In this document: piece by piece, positions 41,275 to 53,135 of the stretch | Numbering within the stretch: position 1 is the first letter of the stretch | Layout of the letters: each line of letters starts with the position of its first letter | Assembly: GCA_036365455.1 (NCBI GenBank) | Contig: JAWQUS010000020.1 | Location: 6,483,001 to 6,547,000, forward strand | From: Macrosoma leucophasiata | Taxonomy: Eukaryota; Arthropoda; Insecta; Lepidoptera; Hedylidae | DNA length: 64,000 nucleotides | Direction: 5' to 3' | The notes under the pieces: model-generated | Told to the model about the DNA's origin: nothing | The model's database searches: none | Seen by the model: the letters and a program-made list of their open reading frames with translations, nothing else | Position numbers and translations under genes: made by a program

Positions 41275-42372
41275 CTAGGTGGGGCAGAGGGCGTCCACAA
41301 TACTCCGCCACCGCGATCTGTCTTGGGCTGCGCGCTTCACCTCGGACCATGTCAGCCCGATAGTCTTAATTTCGGCCGCTACTGAACGTCTCCAAGTGTG
41401 TTTGGGACGGCCACGTTTTCTCTTCCCCTGTGGAGTCCATTCTAGAGCTTGTCTAGGAATGTGGTCGGGAGGTCTTCTGAGAGTGTGGCCAATCCATGTC
41501 CATTTGCGGCGTCTGATTTGCGGACCGATCGGGGTTTCACGACAAAGATTCCATAGGTCTTCGTTGGAGATTTTTTCTGGCCAGAAGATGCCCAGGATCT
41601 GTCGTAGGCATCTGTTTATAAAGACCTGGATTCGCCGCGTGATGTCTTGGGTCACCCTCCAAGTCTCGCAACCATAAAGCAATACAGTTTTGATATTAGA
41701 GCGAAAAATTTTCAGTTTTACTCTCCGTGTCAGCTTTATAGATTGCCATATAGGTCGCAGCTGCGCAAAGGTTGACCGGGCTTTGGTTATCCTCGAAGTG
41801 ATGTCCTCTTCGGTCCCTCCATTCTCTGACACAATACTGCCAAGGTACGCGAATTTCTGTACTCGCTCTATACGTTCCGGACCTAATAACAGTGGCGAGG
41901 AAATTCTTCCTTCAGTCCGCAGCTCTTGTGTCTTCCTCGGATTTATTTTCAGCCCCTCAAGAGCGGCCTCGCACTGCAGATCGTTTAGTTTGGCTTGCAT
42001 ATCGACGTGTTTGTGACTGAGCAGGCACAGGTCATCAGCGTAGTCTAGGTCATCCAGTTGTTCGGTTAACCCCCACTCTATACCGCGCCGCCTTCCGCCG
42101 TTCATCCTGTACATTATACTATCCAGTACGATAAGAAACAGTAAAGGCAAAAGAAGACATCCATGTCTGACCCCTGCGTGAACATTGATTTCCTCGGAGA
42201 TGAGGCCCTCGTGTTCAACTTTGCAAGAATATTGCCGATAAATGCACTGTAAGATGTTTCTGATCTTGGACGGGACTACAGTGTCATCCAATCGAGACCT
42301 GATTCTGGACCACCTGACTGTGTCGAAAGCTTTTTCTAAATCAACAAAAGTGAGGTATACTCTCGTTGCCAT
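41275..42372 (-). pseudogene. RTE reverse transcriptase, C-terminal part
   Basis: The frame opens with YLTFVDLEKAFDTV (residues ~6-19; the Asp of FVDLEKAFD is catalytic). It continues with GVRHGCLLLPLLF (67-79; the usual Gln and Ser of GVRQGCLLSP are His and Leu here) and the catalytic YADD (111-114). Then follow LGSIVSENGG (~190), LLYGCETW, and the C-terminal RTE block KWTWIGHTLRR with GKRKRGRPKHTWRRS and WRSIVDAL. The family copies its own RNA at a nicked target. A one-base frameshift near 42363 separates it from the upstream half. The altered GVRQGC block and frameshift make activity unlikely. Confidence 0.85.
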
Positions 42373-43190
42373 TCTGATGCTTCTTCCACAATGATTCGAA
42401 GTGTATTTATCTGGTCTGTACAGGAACGATTGGGCCTGAAACCTGCCTGTTCTCTCCTCAATAGAGGTTCAACGGCCTTGAATAATCTATCCAAAAGCAC
42501 CTTACACAGTACTTTTGAAGGTACGGACAGTAATGTAATACCTCTCCAATTGGTACATTCGTTGGCTAAGGTCACCTTTTTTGGTACGGCAAACAAAAGA
42601 CCCTTGTTCCAGTCATCTGGAAGATTTTCAGCGGCCCAGATCTTATGTAAGAGCGATGTTAAGCACACAACGGCGGTAGACAGGTCGACTTTTAGCATTT
42701 CCGATGTTATGAGGTCTAGACCTGGAGCTTTGCCGATCTTCAGTGAAAGTATCGCACCTTCTACTTCTTCTTTGGTTGGTGGAGATGTGTCAATATCGAT
42801 TAGTTCGGGCATTGGGGTATTGACTAAGGGGGCGGGCGAATCTGTGTCCGATATACGAAAAGCATCAGCAAAGTGCTGGCGCAATCGTCTAAGTCGTCCC
42901 TCTGATGTTGTGATCAAGTTTCCCTGGTTGTCCCTTAGAACAGTTTTCCTGTAACCACGCTTTCCAGCTAAAGTCTTGGTTGCGTCGTATAGCTCCCTCA
43001 GGTTACCAGTGTTTGCAGCTAATTGTGCGCGGTCTGCTATATCGTCAGCCCATTGACGCCTGTCTTTCCTTGTACTGCGATATATGCGTTTGCGCATTTG
43101 CTGGTACTGCGTCTTGAGCACAACCCGCTCTGTGTCGTTATGAGTCTCTGGGATTTTTAAATGCAGTATTCTACGTGTCTCAATGAGTCC
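42336..43190 (-). pseudogene. RTE ORF middle part (linker and RT start)
   Basis: Open from the truncation point near 43190 (no ATG; the frame reads ...PETHNDTERVVLKTQY). It includes RKDRRQWADDIADRAQ, SEGRLRRLRQHFADAF, TKEEVEGAILSLKIGKAPGL, the LPDDWNKGLL and NWRGITLLSV blocks (RT block 1-2), and AGFRPNRSCTDQI (block 3). It then runs out of frame after EWQRE, where the next part resumes as YLTFVDLEKAFD. The two pieces overlap by 37 nt because of the shift. Confidence 0.85.
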
Positions 43191-43204
43191 TACTTACTTA
43201 TGAC

Positions 43205-44464
43205 GGACTTAATTTATACCTAATGGATTATCTCAATGGATGTCTATCAAACAACCAAAGTGCCAAATTGGAACAGTTGAAGATGCATTATGTAGTGAAG
43301 TAATTGAACTAATTCAGAACATTCAAATGCATTACCATTCCTCAAACGATGTATGACAAATGTTTCTTTATAGAACACTCCCCTTCAAGAACAATACCCT
43401 TATTGTACCTTCTAATTAACAATACTCTGTGTCCAGACGATAGTCATATATAATACGTATTTTAATCTTGCCGACAGTAAACATGGTAGCAACTTAGTTA
43501 GGGTAGGGTCATCCTAAGGGGCCAAAACTCCGGAGACCCAGTACGATACACGATTAATTAGGGAATAGAGGGAAACATGTAGTGGTCTGCGATGCGACAG
43601 GTACTGTCGCGATGAGAAGTGAGAAACAATATTTTAAATACCATTATTGTCATGATGATACTTCACACGAATTTATAGTAATTGTTTCACGAGTGAAAAC
43701 ATGTCTTCCAGCTTTAGTAGCAATTTTTTTAAATGTAATTATAGCAAATTAGTTTTGGTCAATTTTTTGTATGGCTTAGTAATAAGTACCTATCTCAGAA
43801 ACAGCACTGTTTCGGCCTTCGTGAGAAAAACATCAGAATTTCTCTTATTTTTTTGTAGACGTCTACCTATAGGCTGCATTCATTTACCATTAATTCTCAT
43901 GTTGCGACTTTGTTTTATACTATGAAGTGGTTATTCCTGAAACGTTAAGAAGTAAACCGGTCAAGTGTGTGTCAGGCCACTCGTAGTGTAGGGTTCCGAG
44001 GTTTTTAGGTTTGATTAATGCAATGAAAAGAATATATAATATTTTCTATGCAGTTGTTCAAAATTTTCGAGTATTTCATTTGGTCGACTATTACTCGCAA
44101 ACTTGTATAGCCAACTTAGGTGTGATAGTTTTCCTTTTAATTTCGTTATATGAAGCTACTATTGCCGTAAAATTTGAATTTCTAACAACAACCGTTTAGT
44201 TGGTAGAGGGAGGGAGAATACTTGACTCTAACGAAAATTGACACTTTAAAGCTTAATAAGTCACGAACAGATAACTTAATTAAAAATAATGTTAGCACAC
44301 CCTTAACATTTTTGAAAAACCTATCCAAAGATACCACACTAAACAGAAAACGAAAAATAAAAAATATCCGCGCATTACATGTAGGGGAGGTACCCTATAT
44401 AATTCATTTTTTCATGTTTTTATTCTACCACTTTGTCGGCGTGATTAAGGTACGACACTTGTGT
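43205..44464. other. Non-coding DNA
   Basis: Mostly AT-rich. A weak family A echo (CTACCTATAGGCTGCATTCA) lies near 43860-43905, and a GTAGGGTTCCGAGG fragment at about 43988. Confidence 0.4.
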
Positions 44465-44580
44465 CAAATTGCATGTCCCTAGTACCAACAGTTTTTGCGC
44501 TAAACCGCGGACGGACAGACAGACAGACAGACGGACATGGCGAAACTATAAGGATTCCTTGTTTACTACGGAATCCTAAA
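44465..44580. repeat. Lepidopteran interspersed repeat with ACAG/ACGG array
   Basis: GCGGACGGACAGACAGACAG then GGCGAAACTATAAGGATTCC and TACTACGGAATCCTAAAAA. This resembles the end of the common repeat whose other half carries GGGTTCCGTA. Confidence 0.55.
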
Positions 44581-45090
44581 AAGAATAATAATAAAATGTC
44601 CTTCGAGTTTAAATAGGTACATTTTTTTAAAACATGCATGTTCATTTTAAAAAATTGATTTCCTCAAATATAGTTGAAATACTTAAATATAAAGAAAACT
44701 CTAAAACCTTTAAGCGCGACTGTATCTAAAACGGAAGGTATTCGTCCAGCGGTTGTGTAACCGAATTACCTATCATTTTGATTGAACGTTTGAGAGCCTC
44801 TGGAGGTCCAATTTAATCGGATCCGTATTTACCTAGACGTTACCGGACTACTTTCACATAAGGTGTAGTTATGTAGTCTCTAATGCGATTAATTCATTAT
44901 TACACTGACGATTTGATCTGATCTTAGAGTTCAAAAGCTTTAGTTATCAAGTTAGCCAAATTAATAGGTGTTAGATATCTAATCAATGATGTATACTTGT
45001 TTATGCAACTAGGCGTATCTTAGTAAAAAAATACTCCTAATAAAATATTTTGTGTATAAACCAAATTTAGTAATAAAAACAAGTGCCTCA
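44581..45090. other. AT-rich non-coding DNA
   Basis: Nothing recognised. Confidence 0.4.
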
Positions 45091-45300
45091 ATAGGGGTAG
45101 AGCTTCAGTGACGTAGCGCAAGCTCGTTACCGCCTCATTACCGCTATTTGCCGGTAAATGACAGTGCTATAGTGAATGTACGGCCCCATAAGGTTTAGCC
45201 TAGAGGAATAAAATTGAAATCCCTGTTGGTATGCGTATGTGTAGAGGCTACAGTATTCAATTACCGTCTCTCTGAACTGTACGCTTATTGGTCACTTTAT
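45091..45300 (+). repeat. Family A, old decayed copy
   Basis: GGGGTAGAGCTTCAGTGACG, TACCGCCTCATTACCGC, TAAATGACAGTGCTATAG and GTAGAGGCTACAGTATTC keep the family order. Confidence 0.6.
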
Positions 45301-45472
45301 GACCTAAAATAAATACATATCGTTGTATCGTACGTCTATTAAGGACAGTTTTCGAAAATTTTGTATCCTTTTGTGGCATGAATTCACTATGCGATTGTGG
45401 CATTGTACATCTTAATACTCGTAGATTAAATATGTTTCAGAGAAAATTATTTTTTTGAAATGACAAGGCAAG

Positions 45473-45802
45473 ATTGAAATAAAACTATTTTTATGGATTT
45501 ATCTCGCGTATATTAAACTAAAATGATTTTTAAAATCAACCCAACGTTTCAGTCGCTTTTCAGCTTCCGTGGTCCCGGGCAGTCTGAGGTGATTATTGTG
45601 TTAATCCTGAACGCTACGCAAGGCGTTTACGAAATCGATGGAGGTAGCTACATAATTTTTTTCAAACTTCTGTCAGACAAATGTCACCTCAGTCTGCCCG
45701 GGACCACGGTAGCTGAAAAGCGACCGAAACGTCGAGATGATTTAAAAAAAAAAATAGTTTAATATACGCGAGATAAATCCGTAAAAATAGTTTTATTTCA
45801 AT
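45473..45802. mobile_element. Foldback MITE with ~120-bp arms
   Basis: The left arm starts ATTGAAATAAAACTATTTTT and contains ATCTCGCGTATATTAAAC and TTCCGTGGTCCCGGGCAG, ending near TGAGGTGA (45591). The right arm (45684-45802) is its reverse complement with a few mismatches, ending TTTTATTTCAAT. The loop is about 90 bp. The core in sense form, CTCGACGTTTCGGTCG, occurs with the same spacing to CCGTGGTC as in the 58786 foldback. Confidence 0.88.
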
Positions 45803-47404
45803 GAGTGTAGCTCGCGAAAACCTAAGAACATATCACAAAGTAAGATCTACAATTTTACGGCGTTACATAAATGTAATTATTTATGTCTACAATACTTGTT
45901 GATGAAGAAGCCTAAACTTAATTTAAACGAACCACTTTACTGGTTACCTACATGTCAGATAAAAAATTAATAAGGTTTAAATAACCTTAAATTTTTTGTC
46001 ACTATCTCTGCGAATATTAATGATATCATTTATTCACATAAACCATCTAAACGTATTTTTTGTTAAAAGTAGTTTCCATAGTAACATCCGCAACGAAAAC
46101 AAAACAGCTATCGAGAAAAAAGAAATATAAGCCAATTTATTATTTAATCTCCGTAAACACAATACACTACACAAACATAGTAAAGTAGGGGTTTTTGGCA
46201 CAATACACGTCTTAAACAAATATAAGAAGGTTGTGGCCGGTGACCTTTGGCCCTTTTGTCCGTGTGTGAGTAAGGGACACCCTGTAAGTATACACGAACA
46301 CTGTCGAAACCCTTGTATTTGCAAATGTGACCGTGCAGAGTTAGGAAGCTACTAGACCCGTTGTGTAAGATGCACTGTCTATTAATAAAGATAAATACGA
46401 GTAAATTCATATTTAAGGTATAACAAAATAGTTTGTATTACATATACCTATTTACAATCATGTCATAATTTGGGGCTCATAAATGAAATGTGACCTGTTA
46501 GGATTGATAAATAATATACGTGTAATTTTCGTTTAAATAACAAATCAATTATTTTGTTACAGATACCTGGTGAAAACTAACAAATGAAGGAATCAGTAAA
46601 TTGGGGAAACAACGTATGTATTATGAATATTGACCCGCTTCTGTTGAACATAGCGTCTCTAATTCGATACCTGAGGCTTTGGTTTAATATTTTGTCCAAC
46701 TGAGAACGTAATTTTTTTCCACAAAAAATAGTTTGACTTTTTCAGAATTTTCCATACTTTGTGTGTTAGAGATTATCTCAAGAAGGAATACTTGTGGGAG
46801 CATTCGGGAAGCTTCATTACATTAACTTGTCCAATTTACCGCAGCGTCTCAAGACGAAGTCTAGAATGTAAGAAAGTCTTTGCCATGCGATGATAGTGAT
46901 GACACACAACTGAAATGTGGTCGCTCACTATGGGCTTAACAAGAAGGCTCAAGATCAGAGAGCAATAGAGAGAGAGAGAGAGCATTGTTCGTAGTTCCCC
47001 TGTGAATCGGAACAGAATTGCTATAAAAATATTTTTCAGGCAGTTCTGGTAGCTTCTATAGTCAATACGAACGTTAAGACCGGGCACCTTCCGATACAAT
47101 AACAGCCGCTATTCCGCGAACCCTTTCTTCCCCGGGTCGGACCCGGCTCGCTTATAAATTGCGGTGTCCATTGGGTACTGTCGCCAATTGTTTGTTTATA
47201 TAAAATATTGTGCGTTTGCTTCGGCTAGATTTTGTTATTAAAATAGGAATAGACGTTTAAAATATCGCCATGTATATGATATCAAGTAACAGTTCATATT
47301 TATAAGGATATTTTGGTAGTGGACCAATTATAATTATTCAAGAGGAGATAAAGAGAAGTAAAGGAAAAGAGAAGTACGAGTATCTTAAAGGTAAGTATAT
47401 TTTG
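45803..47404. other. Non-coding DNA
   Basis: About 1.6 kb without recognisable gene or repeat. A GA-run lies at 46970-46982. Frames of 88-96 codons near 46034-46410 overlap each other and carry no domain. Confidence 0.4.
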
Positions 47405-47689
47405 ACTGGTGGTAGAGCTCCAGTGACGGAGCTCGCGAGCGTAGGCACCACTGCGTTACCTGATATAGTTGCCGCTAACTGGTAGTGTTCAGCACTATCG
47501 TGTTCCGGTCAGGTGGTAATGTACGGCCCTGTGATTTCCGGCACAGAGGCATAACACCTAATGCCTCAGGAGTGGCAGCGCATCTGCATTTTGACCTTTG
47601 GTCATGGTGAGTGTCTATGGCTGCAGTCATCGCTTGACATCAATGTGAACTGCACGCTTGTTTGCCACTTTTATTACATAAAAAAAAAA
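47405..47689 (+). mobile_element. Family A subfamily 1, full length
   Basis: ACTGGTGGTAGAGCTCCAGT to ACTTTTATTACAT plus A10. It is a sister copy of 39845-40136 by shared CCTAATGCCTCAGGAGTGGC. Confidence 0.9.
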
Positions 47690-47981
47690 TATCCGGCTCG
47701 AAGGACCAAAAAATGTAATGTAGAGGCTTTTGGTAGCTACTACACTTGGTCGTCGATTGGAATAATACACTTGTATGAGTTATGGAATGTAATCATTTGA
47801 TTTGATTAATGAACAATGATTAATGCACCCGTGCAACCTATTCATTTAGGTCGATTGCTCTTTTGTTGCTCCTTTGCAGTAGCAGTTTGCTACTTGACTC
47901 GCGTTAAAGTTTTACAATCATTTATTTTAACATGTACCTTTACAAATAGGCAACTAATTAGATATTTCGTATTTTTGATTA
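47690..47981. other. Spacer between two family A copies
   Basis: Nothing recognised. Confidence 0.4.
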
Positions 47982-48224
47982 TTTTTTTTATGTCATGAAG
48001 TGGCAAACAAGCATGCAGTTTACATTGATGGTAAGTAATATTGTGGCCTATAAACATCTACATGAAACCAGAGATTTCAATGTTGCGACTCCTGAGCCTA
48101 AGGTGTTATGCCTCTGTGCCGGAAATTACAGGGTCGTACATTACCACTTGACCGGAACACGATTGTCCTGAATACTAGTGGTGCCTACGCCCGTGAGCTC
48201 CATCACTGGAGGTCTATCACCAGT
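47982..48224 (-). mobile_element. Family A, internally deleted
   Basis: A T-tract, TCATGAAGTGGCAAACAAGC, GTGCCGGAAATTACAGGGTC, then a direct jump from CTGAATACTA to GTGGTGCCTACGCCCGTGAG and TCACCAGT. About 30 bp of the ACCATTTAGCGGCAAG region are lost. Confidence 0.82.
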
Positions 48225-49327
48225 AATACCTGGTATCATTGTAATATACTAATACCAAATTTTAAACGCGAGCTAAAGTACGTATGGTTCAAGTGAACCC
48301 CAATTATATGTCAACTCTGATGACTTTGTTTATTTAAATCAATACATTTATTTTAGCAGTGATTGTAAAATGCACTAAATGTTTCTGTTATTGTTAAATT
48401 TGACAAAAACCATATTTTTTAAAATATGTTGCTACAACCGAACCTTAAAGTTTAATTCATCCGAGACTTTCAAACTAAACGAATTCTATTCGCACGAACT
48501 ACAAGACAAGTGTCCGCTGAGCGAATGTTTTAATAAAAACAACATGTTTTGTGAGGAAATGAAAAAAGTCCCCCCAGAGCTGGTGGGGAGTAAATAACAC
48601 AAGTGTAGGTGGTTGAAACAAGACGTCCTGGCTTTTTATTGCAATTTGAAGGGCCAAGGGTCGCATAATGTAGCAATATTTGTTTCAACGGACGTATGTA
48701 TGGTACGGTCGAATATATTAAGCAAGCGGATAAAATTTAAATTGTATGAACTGTATTGGATTTTATGGAAAACGACTTATTTAATTGTTTTTCTACTTAC
48801 TTATTATAGAATTCATCGCTTCAGCTGAAAGATGCCCACTTCTGGATAATGCCTTCCCCAAAGATACCCACAATATGCGTTGCCACCCCTGATACCTAAG
48901 TTGTTAAACTTGTTATGTATCTGTGATAGTTATTACACACACACATACACTTCCTCATAATGAAGCCTTATTTATATAGGTGAAATCTTTTGGAATTGTA
49001 AGTAGTTTTTTAGTTTAACCTTCCATACCCGACTATCGACCGATGGCTGTTACAGATCAAATCAACCGTAAATATTTATAGATATAGACGAAGGGATTCA
49101 ATTTGGTCGATGCAAAAACTTGACTAATTTCGACGTAGCAAAAGCTGTGCGATATCTCTGCTTTAATGTATGCACAACTGTGATACCCTTGGTGCCTTGT
49201 GTAGTGAGACAAGTTTACTCGAATGCTTGATTAAAGGAACTTGAACTAGCAACATTGCTATTTTTTGGGTGAATCACATTAATGTATTTTCATGTACGTT
49301 ACATATATATATCTTGTATCTACATGT
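48225..49327. other. Non-coding DNA with a short family A fragment
   Basis: TGCGTTGCCACCCCTGATAC at 48868-48936 is a reverse family A fragment. No other feature is recognised. Confidence 0.45.
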
Positions 49328-49512
49328 CAAGTACCTTACGGGGTAGGAAGAGAGTGTGGAGCGGCAGATATCCAAGTCCTGACTGGTGAGTCAGTTGTTT
49401 GAATGAGGTGTCATTTGCTTTTTCTACATTCATCATCCTCTTGATATTGCCGATTTCTAAGACCCTTGACCCACCCTCAGACAGTTCTCAACCCATTTGG
49501 TCAAGGTGGGAG
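49328..49512 (-). repeat. RTE LINE 3' fragment, decayed
   Basis: TCAAGTACCTTACGGGGTAG, CTACATTCATCATCCTCTTG and CCACCCTCAGACAGTTCTCA match, in reverse orientation, the last ~170 bp of the RTE at 54212. Confidence 0.7.
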
Positions 49513-50633
49513 GTATGCTATCACTTAAATTATTTAATTTCTTAGGTATATCATCAAATTACGATTTTTGGTGGATTACGATTTGGATTACGTGGTGTAG
49601 GTAGATACTTTCAATGTGTCACGTCTGATAACAAGCTTCAATGATTAATTATGCTAACTCTTATCTGTTAACTGTTACCTAGATGGCTATGACTACGTGC
49701 AGTTATGCAAGTTAACGTATAATTTACCTATCGGTGTGTACTGGGACTTGGTTAACATTAATCGATTATCGGATTTATAAAAAATGCCGTAATACATTAC
49801 ATGACTCATCTGTGTCTATGTTATTTTTCATGTAATTAAGTCTTTAAAATGTAATACTCGTAAACATACTTGACATACACATCCTAGTATTATTATTGGT
49901 ATTACCAATATACTAAGGAACTTAGATGTGTACTTAAAAATTAGACACTTATTATTTTGATCAAAATAAATATCTAAATTAAAAACAACTTAATATTATT
50001 ATTGACCTTAATAACAATTTAATAATCTGAACTGAATTAAATATCTAACCTAATTTTATAGATGCTCTCTCATGCCAGTTGTGATAGGCTACAAAACGAA
50101 ACTTATAATCAGAAGTATTTTAAAAATGACAGAACCAAGTCTATCATAATTACACCAAATTCGTCCAATATTTTTTTTTCACGCCTGTTTTTCAAATTCT
50201 ACTTGCTCATAAATCGCGATCAAATTACTCGAAACAGTTTGAACGCAGCACAAAACGGCCGACCCTTTGCGGGCAGTTCTCCCTAGCTGTGGGCAGTACA
50301 CCCTCTAAACAACCTTGGCCAGCAAAAAACATGCTAACAACCCTTCCAATGTACTCTTAATTGAACCTTATACATTGCGAATAGGGGCCAGATTAGTTTG
50401 AAAGAATCATTGTGGGCAGTGAGCTTTAATTTGGAGGGGACAATGGATCGACCCCGGCTACCGTGCGATTGTGTAGTTTTGATTCCAATCTTGTCCTTCA
50501 TTCGATTATCCAATAATGTTAAGTATGTCTAGATTTTTTTTACTTTCATATTTAAAACATAACTTCCTGTGTAGGAAGCTTATTATTAATTATTTGGGGA
50601 TATGAAAGATACAACATTAAAAAATGTAATAGG
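49513..50633. other. Non-coding DNA
   Basis: Mostly AT-rich; 50220-50470 is GC-richer and apparently unique. Confidence 0.4.
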
Positions 50634-50863
50634 TATATAAAATTCTCGTGTTACAGTGTTTGTGACAATACACCTCAGAAACGGCTCGACCGATCATTAT
50701 GAAATTTTGTGTGTATATTTGGTAGGTATAAGAATCGATTGTAGTCTGTTTTTATAACCCTTAAATGGTAAGGATGATTCCCACCAAATATTTTTTTCGA
50801 TTTTTTGGTCATTTAATTTTTTTATACCTCTAATACGATACGAAGTTCGTCGGGGCAGCTAGT
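50634..50863 (+). mobile_element. Helitron 3'-end copy
   Basis: TATAAAATTCTCGTGTTACA, AACGGCTCGACCGATCATTA, TGAAATTTTGTGTGTATATT and the 3' end CGTCGGGGCAGCTAGT match a common lepidopteran Helitron. It has no coding capacity. Confidence 0.75.
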
Positions 50864-50969
50864 TTTATCTCAAAATTATTATTCTAATGAAATATACGTA
50901 GGTAATAATATGCAGGTGAGATCAATGGTAAGTCTTCGAAATCGGCAAGCATTATAATGTATTAATAGA

Positions 50970-51047
50970 GTGATGGATGTACAGGAGGCACGGAAGGTGA
51001 GTGAGAGCCTGGATATTTGGCGTTAAGGACCTGGCGTGAAGATACAT
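50970..51047 (+). repeat. RTE LINE 3' fragment
   Basis: GATGGATGTACAGGAGGCAC, CCTGGATATTTGGCGTTAAG and GACCTGGCGTGAAGATACAT are a diverged copy of the last ~80 bp seen at 63690-63770. Confidence 0.65.
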
Positions 51048-51485
51048 CCACTAATTTTATCATAATGAAGGACAAAATTTGCTGTTGTACAAGAAAATAA
51101 ATCGATCATAATAATTAGTTGTTTATCTATACTGAATGCACAATATATTAGTAGTAGGTGTTGTATTGTAGTATTCTCTTACCATGAATGTGAACTGCAT
51201 GGTGATTTTCTGTATTTATCACGTACACAAAAAGTTATAATTTATGATTAGGTACGTACAAAACTGTCAGCCTTTCAAGTTATGGTTGTATTCAGCAAAT
51301 TGCTTCGTAATGTATACTGAACGTTTTTCGTAACATGACAGAGGATGTTTGCAAACGCGGCTAGCACCAGTTGAAGAAAATATCCCTTTATGTGTACACT
51401 AACTTCGCTGTGTTTGTGTGGACCCGACCCAAGTCAACGGCTCATGGCGGATTTGATTTTGATTCATGAACGTAATGCATTATTT
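51048..51485. other. Non-coding DNA
   Basis: A weak family A echo (CATGAATGTGAACTGCATGG) lies near 51185. Nothing else is seen. Confidence 0.35.
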
Positions 51486-51655
51486 GTTTTAAACTTTCAC
51501 AATTTGTATTCATACTTTAAAATTGTAAACGGGACTTAATCGCGTACTATTTTAATCGAAGTATTTACCTCGACAATGCATTACGGCCGAAACGTCGAGT
51601 GTCGAGGTAAATACTTCGATTAAAATAGTACGCGATTAAGTCCCGTTTACAATTT
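51486..51655. mobile_element. Foldback MITE, copy 2, perfect 54-bp arms
   Basis: The arms 51521-51574 and 51601-51654 are perfect reverse complements (AATTGTAAACGGGACTTAAT at the outer end). The 26-base loop carries TTACGGCCGAAACGTCGAGT. The outer sequence AAACTTTCACAATTTGTATT also recurs, inverted, beside the 58786 copy, so the full unit is longer than the hairpin. There is no coding capacity. Confidence 0.9.
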
Positions 51656-52930
51656 ACATTATAGATATAATCTATGCTTGTTTGCCTCTATCAATTCATG
51701 AAAAAAAATTAAAGCTAATAATTACATAATAAAATTATCAACAAACGTGTTTTTTTAATAACTAAGCGTTAGGTTTTTATCAAAGTGAATCTTAGCTAAA
51801 CAAAAATAAAATCTTAAAAATTCTTACAAAGTCAGTGTAAATCTATACAGTGAATGTACGGTTACTTTCCCTCTCTGAACAGGAAGAAAGCTCGTTTCTT
51901 GTGGAGCTTTGAAAGACAGACTTGTAGGTATCTATTAAAAAAATCCATATAGATCAGAAAATTCTTCATCACTGTATGATCTATATTTACGATCTACCTT
52001 TATTATGCTACCTTGTAAGCCACAGTTTGCATAACCATAGACGTCATGGTAAAATGTAGATAGCATGAAGGAAATATTTCCGCTTCAGCTCATGTCTCGC
52101 GCCACTCGTCCTGCGGGAGTGCGTGACAGCGTGACACGGGTCCAGCCAGTCCGAAATAGATATGTGTACCTATTTCGCCGACTGTCGCATTACTTGTGGC
52201 GTTTCCGAACCAGTTACATGTCAGTTGGGTTATGAAAGAATTATCGCGGAAAAGAAGATGAAATGAAACTGTCCGAATAATATTTCCTTTTCTTATTTTT
52301 AGGTTCCTCTAACGTAACTCTTATAGATCACTCGTGCGTCTATCTGTCTGTGTTTATCCATTTATCGCTGATTTTATCTGTAAGTATACTGGGCCAAAAT
52401 TCATCGCATATTTGTAATGCAGTGGCCAAAACATGTACCTAAGTGTAAAACATTAAACGAAAGTAAATTAATGTTAAATATGCAAGCCACTTTTGGGGGA
52501 TAAAGTAGAAAATTAAAAAAAAAGTCTTGCAAAAATATCTTTAATGTGTGACATACCAAATGATAGGTCTTATCACAGTCTACGACATTTTCATCTTTGC
52601 TTTTTTAAATATAGATCATCTGATGTTTTAATTAAAAGTTAAGTCCGATGGAAGCGATTCAAAACGCATAATGATATTACCTATACTCAATGGATGACTT
52701 TTGTTTTACTATTAGAATGCTACAGTTAAGTATCTACTTTTAATTTTATTTCCATTATCCCACACCATCGGTATCAACGCGAACGAAACCCCGGTAAAAT
52801 GTTAGTATTGGGTATATGTTATTACAAATGTTTTTGTTGTATGAATAGAATATAGTAGTAGTTGGTACCTAATAATACTTGTGTTGTTTCAAGTTAGAAT
52901 AAAGTCTTATGAGAAGTGTATGCTATTGTT
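51656..52930. other. Non-coding DNA
   Basis: Nothing recognised. Confidence 0.4.
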
Positions 52931-53006
52931 TATAGCGCCATCTGTTGATGAGTAGCGCTTTACTAGTTTAAACATACAGGGGACTGTAATGCTATAGAGG
53001 GCGCTA
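52931..53006. repeat. Short inverted-repeat element (TATAGCGCC...GGCGCTA)
   Basis: TATAGCGCCATCTGTTG at the left faces CTATAGAGGGCGCTA at the right, about 76 bp overall. GCGCCATCT-type ends are frequent in insect MITEs; the class is not determined. Confidence 0.45.
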
Positions 53007-53104
53007 GGCGTTTGCAGTTGGATTTCGTATTTATAAGCGACTAGAAATTGAACGACTAATGTTGTAAAGTTCAAACATCAGATTTTTAAGATATTTAATT
53101 GTTG

Positions 53105-53135
53105 TAGGTTACGATCCCACTGCAGTATCATTTCG
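53105..53135 (+). repeat. Solo end of the long-TIR element
   Basis: CGATCCCACTGCAGTATCAT and TTCGTTTAT match the termini of the element at 30018-30546. Confidence 0.55.

Larger units (their letters stand above)
41239..43194 (-). mobile_element. RTE-type LINE, 5'-truncated, 10-bp TSD, frameshifted
   Basis: Flanked by TACTTATGAC at 41229-41238 and 43195-43204. In sense orientation the ORF ends a few bases before a short tail of AAGTC units, as RTE elements with very short 3' UTRs do. It is truncated upstream of the reverse transcriptase, so the endonuclease is missing. Confidence 0.85.

Noticed and set aside
41279..42954. Plus-strand frames of 108-187 codons
   Set aside because: Antisense shadows of the reverse-strand RTE ORF.
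45523..45762. 79-codon frame
   Set aside because: Translation of the foldback hairpin itself; the arms are complementary and non-coding.
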